Positions 59,927 through 64,000 of a stretch of DNA of 64,000 nt are shown here, piece after piece. The number at the start of each line of letters is the position of its first letter. The stretch's first letter is position 1. The notes beneath the pieces are model-generated. The model was not told the DNA's origin, ran no database searches, and saw nothing but the letters and a program-made list of their open reading frames with translations. The stretch comes from Paramecium tetraurelia (lineage: Eukaryota; Ciliophora; Oligohymenophorea; Peniculida; Parameciidae): positions 240,223-304,222 of the forward strand of contig NW_001798961.1 in the NCBI RefSeq assembly GCF_000165425.1, in the 5' to 3' direction. The position numbers and the translations under genes were made by a program.

Positions 59927-60916
59927 TCAAAATTCAACTTTATAAATATAGAATTTTTATTGATCACAATCTGCTAAAAATAAATAGATCGCATCTTAAC
60001 ACATGCATGTAATATAATTTTTTACAAATTTATATGAAAAATCCTACAAAATAACATTTCCAGCCTCATTAAATTTAAGAAAACATAAAGTTGTATCCAA
60101 CTTTTAAATAAGTATCGACTTTGATTTGACAAATTATATCTTTGATTAACAATCAAGATGAGAAGATCCACCATCCAATTTAATTACAGAGGTTTAATAA
60201 TATAAGGACTAGTCTGATAGCTAACTATATACTAACATAAAATCCTTCTCTTTTGGTTGTATGTAAAATTAAGTATTGCTGACATAAGATAGCCGTCCAT
60301 TTGAAAATAATTGATTATCAATTTTTTGGGTTATTAACCAAAATTATCTTTTTTAGTCTTTAACTGCTACTATAACGTAATCATCAATCCCATATGAGAT
60401 CAATTGATCTCCATTTTCATTCAAACTAAATCCTAAAAGAGGATTTGTATGTTAAATTAGATTTTAGTAACATCTCCATATGTTATTTTTACTCCAAAAC
60501 TTTATTTTTGAATTAACACTACTAGTAATCAAATCATCTTCTAAATTATTCATAGCAATACAAGAGATACAACCATGATGTCCTTGCAACTAATACAAAT
60601 AACGACTTTATCTCATATTAGACAGCTAAAATACTTTACACTTCCCAATTGAATTTCCAGTGATAAACATCCTTTATCCATTCATTGAAAATAAATTCGA
60701 GAAATGTCCTCCACTATCAAAGATACTTCCTATTATTCTAAGAGATGGTTATTTAAATTAAAAGACTTTGATTCTTCTTCCAATTTCCATCCATAGGATT
60801 GAATGCTTACTACTATAATGCAAATTGGTAACATGTTATGATCCTAATTTATAATCTCCTAATTCTATCAATTTGACTTTATCCTTTTTTGCCTTATCAA
60901 TTTTTATTTGCTTCAT
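59927..60916 (-). CDS. WD40 protein, short paralogue of the gene at 53598-55373
   Basis: 329 aa, one uninterrupted frame. It begins with a basic segment (MKQIKIDKAKKDKVKLIELG) and then WD40-type blades: GSIFDSGGHFSNLFSMNGQR, GHHGCISCIAMNNLEDDLIT, SSVNSKIKFWSKNN, LGFSLNENGDQLISYGIDDY and a C-terminal blade ending KFYIYKVEF. The blade order and wording closely follow the larger gene (GHSQMINCI.../SSDDSQIKVWSK; YGLSLSESGRIMISCGKDG). It lacks the zinc-finger-like and coiled-coil N-terminus. It could be a truncated duplicate that is still open, or a functional short form. Confidence 0.75.
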
Positions 60917-61039
60917 TCTAATTATATTAAATATAAAAAATAATTATATTATACTATAATCTTTGGAGATTTTTTAAAGTACACAATATAGGATCACAAA
61001 TAATTGATTTCTACAATATTTACAATTTATGTTACAATA

Positions 61040-62898
61040 TCATTACTTGATTTGTAAGAACAAACATTTTAACAATTAAATTAAGATTATAAAATGTACA
61101 TTAATTAAATTTGGTTATGCAGCATTTAATTTGAAACTAGAAATACATATCTTAATTTAATCATGCTCTATAATATAAGAAAGATGAATGATAGTTTTGG
61201 ACTCAGTTGCTACTTTTAATCTTTAAGAATCATATTTATTCATATTCTGTGATTTAAATTAATTATTATTTAGTTCTTTTAGAATTTTGGGAATATGGTT
61301 TTAGAGACATAGTTTTTTATTTAGAAAAGCGTTCTAAATGTTCTCAGTTTTAATATTGATTAATTTAAAACTAAGACTTCATTTATATTTTAATATTAAA
61401 TTACTTCCACTGTTGTAAGCGTATAAGAGTCGAGGATCTATTTATAAAGAATTTTCAAGGAACTCCAAAGATTTTTTCAAAAAAATCTAATTGCGCTTTA
61501 AAACAGTTTATTGAGCCTATGATCAGCTATTGTATTTGTGAGTAATAATGATTTTCTTAAAATTTCAACATTGTAGAAAGCTTTATTTAAGAGTGATAGT
61601 TCTTCAGCTTTGCTATCTCGATCAAGATTAAAGAAATAATCATTACAAAGAATAGGCTTTCTCATATTAATTAATTAACTGTCTTATATCAATTATTAAT
61701 CGTGTATAAAATTTTTAAGCTTAAACCTATCCTACTATAAATTAATCAATCCTTTTTTATATAAATAATATTTCCTCTCAATGGATAGAGCTGATAGATC
61801 TTTCATAATTGGAATTGATTAATATTTTGTTGCTTTCTAAAATTGAAATTAATATGAATTCAATATTTAAGGAATTAGCTTTTGTTAATTTTTTAAACCT
61901 CCGTTAAAATAAACAAATTCATCATTTTGATTTAGATTTAAAGACTATTAAAGCGAATCTTAAGCCAGCCTTGTTAGTCCTAATTTCTTTATATCAGATG
62001 ATGAATAAGACCTGTAATTTAGTTCAAATCCAAAAATTTAAAACTATCAATACCTCTTAATTTGTTGAATTTACTATAATTTGGGCCTTATATGCTAATT
62101 TGATGTACTTTTTGTATTCTTTTAACTTATATAAAATATAATTAAACAAAAATTTATATTTATTTCATTAACTTATTTATTTTAATAACTATATTTCCAT
62201 TATCTTCTTCATTTCTCTGATATAATTTATTCGCCTAATTAAAAACAAAATCTATTCTTTTGGATGGCCATCATCCAATATAAATCAATTTCATATATCA
62301 CAATATTAATGCAATTCCTCTTTTCAAATTTTCTATTTATCTTTATTTTTTTTTCTTACATTTTTATTTATTTTCCTTAACTATTCAATTTCTGTATTAT
62401 ATTATAAATTAAAGGCTCTTTTATTATTTACCTAGCAACTTATGATTGAAAATATTTTGTATCCCTAAAGATTATATGTTTAAAGGTTCAATTTTCTTAT
62501 ATATTTTAACGCCTTGCCTAACAGATTTAATTTGGATATGAAACCACCTAATTTTAGATTATGTAAATCACTTTTCAGATAATATACTTAATCTTGTCTG
62601 GAACTAATTCTATTCCTTTGTTGAAATATAACATGGCCCCTTTGCAATCATCATACTCTCATAGTAATATTCTTCTAACAAAACTAGCTACTTCCGCATT
62701 TTAATTATTAATTTTATCACATATACTATAGTCGTTATTCAAACTCTAGTCTCCTAAATCTTTAAGTCCTACTGATAAAGAGCCATTGTCAAATACGCTT
62801 ATTTCAATAGCATCATCATTGTTCTGCTTAGATAAAACTCTATATTTTTTTCCAATTGATGTAATGATTTTATTATTGCTTTTTTATTTATCTATCAT
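61040..62898 (-). pseudogene. Long decayed TPR-repeat gene
   Basis: Minus-strand ciliate-code frames carry TPR-like protein over about 1.8 kb, broken several times. From MIDKQKSNNK the frame meets TGA at RRILL-stop-EYDDC in the middle of a TPR (EYDDCKGAMLYFNKGIELVP). It then shifts frame before YYLKSDLHNLKLGG, is broken again near FEKRNCINIV, and continues as ANKLYQRNEEDNG and LQQSLNLNQNDEFVYFNGG. After MRKPILCNDYFF it shifts at a T run near IRFF, and shows TGA once more after SNLILKYK. Fragments such as LEFLENSLQIDPRLLYAYN are canonical TPR helices. No tiny introns restore it. I call it a pseudogene. Confidence 0.6.
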
Positions 62899-63849
62899 TT
62901 TGACTTTCGTTGAATTTTTCTAAATTTTACCCTTAATAATTATAGCTTATTTAATTTTAATGATTTTTGTAATGCCTATTTTTTAATAATTTATTTTGTG
63001 AAAATTCTGATAATAATAAAATAGATTATATATGAACCCTTCAATAATGGGAATAAAATTGTAATATCATTATATATATTATTTTCTCGGTAATTGAAAT
63101 TTAAAAGAGAATTTAAAGCATGAACTAAAATTTAGCTAAAATGAATTTAGAATGATTTTTCCTTCAATATTTGGAAATTTGAATTCAATGTAAAATAATT
63201 TGATTGGTAAAGGTTATCATTTTGGAAGATGAATCATTATTAAAATTGTTATTTTCTCACAAGCAAATCACTGTTTCATTTTTTAATTAATATGTATTAG
63301 TACTTTATATAATAATTGCTCCTATTCTCTGTGTTTTCGACTTAAATTAAAATTCTCAGAAATTAGAGTTTTAAATTAAAACAATTTTGTTTCAAATATA
63401 TGGTTCCTATTTAATTTTGGGTGATAAAGAAGATAAAATTTTTCAGGAGGCTGTTATTGTTAAATTTATAAAATTTACTAATTTTTTCAGAATCATATAA
63501 TTATGAAATTTTCGATCAAACTATTCTTTATTAATTATAGGAATCAATCAAAAGATAATTAATCTCATTCATTTCTTAATCCAGATAATTATTTAAAGTA
63601 ATCCAAAAGATAAACGAAACTCAAGAAAATATCTAAAGTAATGGATTTCACAATTTATTTTGATCCCATTCTCAAGAGTGGAGGAGAAAAAGAAAATAAT
63701 ATTAAAGAATGTTTTTTTTATTTTCAAATGAATAAATTGAATTAGCAAATAAATTATATATTTTTTAAGATTATTTACAAATATCTTTTTTTTTTTCATT
63801 ATTATTATTATGTATTAAAATCATTAATTTTTTTATGTTTTTCCTTATT
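62899..63849. other. Non-genic stretch containing a plus-strand relic
   Basis: About 950 bases, very AT-rich with long T and A runs. Besides the fragment at 63207-63510 no gene-like frame is intact. Confidence 0.5.
63207..63510 (+). pseudogene. Possible gene fragment
   Basis: A plus frame with no ATG at its head is open for about 100 codons (VIILEDESLLKLLFSHKQI, LVLYIIIAPILCVFDLNQN, GDKEDKIFQEAVIVKF) and ends at TGA. Further coding-like pieces follow in other frames to about 63720 (KVIQKINETQENIQSNGFHN). Composition and Gln codons are like real genes here, but no complete model could be made. Confidence 0.25.
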
Positions 63850-64000
63850 TCATAGTGTGTCCTATTTCCTTGTCTGTTCTACTTCTGAAATTTAATATCC
63901 AATTAATTGTGGTCCAAATAAGTCTCTCATTGCATTAGATTTGATCGAACAATCATGACCCATGAAGCCATCCCACTATCCCAAAATTATTATTTTATTA
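63850..64000 (-). CDS. 3' end of an unidentified gene, 5' part beyond the window
   Basis: The last about 45 codons are in view: WDGFMGHDCSIKSNAMRDLF, then GPQLIGYQISEVEQ and a TGA at 63850. The sequence is clearly coding (aromatic, Cys and Gly pattern) but too short to place in a family. Confidence 0.6.

Noticed and set aside
1..64000. CRISPR arrays, insertion sequences, integrases, tRNA genes or telomere repeats
   Set aside because: None seen on either strand by eye; no repeated spacer-like pattern, transposase motif, cloverleaf or tandem CCCCAA/CCCAAA array was found.

Overview
This window is nuclear DNA from a ciliate, most probably the macronuclear genome of a Paramecium or close relative. 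Long, clearly conserved proteins can only be read if TAA and TAG are taken as glutamine and TGA as the only stop. Coding regions are interrupted by tiny introns (about 21-40 bases, mostly GTA...TAG). The DNA is very AT-rich, genes sit tens to a few hundred bases apart on both strands, and the protein families are eukaryotic throughout. A standard-code reading shatters nearly every gene here. All coordinates below come from manual reading in the ciliate code with introns removed. For most genes the summed exon length is a multiple of three, which supports the models.

Layout. 1-13.9 kb, mostly minus strand: casein kinase 1 (cut by the window edge), a membrane-anchored TPR/STI1 co-chaperone-like protein, a coiled-coil protein (plus strand), a small Cys-rich protein, a decayed gene, an ATG8-like autophagy protein, a cyclic-nucleotide phosphodiesterase, a heat-shock transcription factor, two unknown genes only 3 bases apart, and an AGC-type kinase. 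14-16.3 kb: an unknown gene, a single 5S rRNA gene with a Pol III T-run and a strong hairpin downstream, and a FAM192A/NIP30-like gene. 16.6-28 kb, mostly plus strand: a CRAL-TRIO lipid-binding protein, a GRAM/VASt sterol-transfer-like membrane protein, two coiled-coil genes, an alpha/beta hydrolase (minus) and a RIB43A-like ciliary microtubule protein.

28-46 kb: a p62/NBR1-like PB1-ZZ protein, a DIS3L2-type exoribonuclease, a giant UvrD-type helicase protein resembling TRANK1 (about 2,300 aa), and a giant secreted protein of repeated beta-sandwich-like modules (about 1,900 aa). The last gene starts 32 bases from a divergent Rab6-like GTPase. 47-64 kb: a coiled-coil gene, a gene relic, a large Cys-rich membrane protein, two WD40 paralogues, a UBE4/Ufd2 U-box ubiquitin ligase, a long decayed TPR gene, another relic and one truncated gene.

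The genes do not form one pathway, as expected for a ciliate chromosome. Themes that recur are proteostasis (HSF, TPR co-chaperone, UBE4, ATG8, p62-like), membrane traffic and lipid transfer (Rab6, CRAL-TRIO, GRAM/VASt), signalling (two kinases, PDE) and secreted or surface proteins. The least explained items are the giant secreted repeat protein, the giant helicase protein and several genes with in-frame TGA codons.
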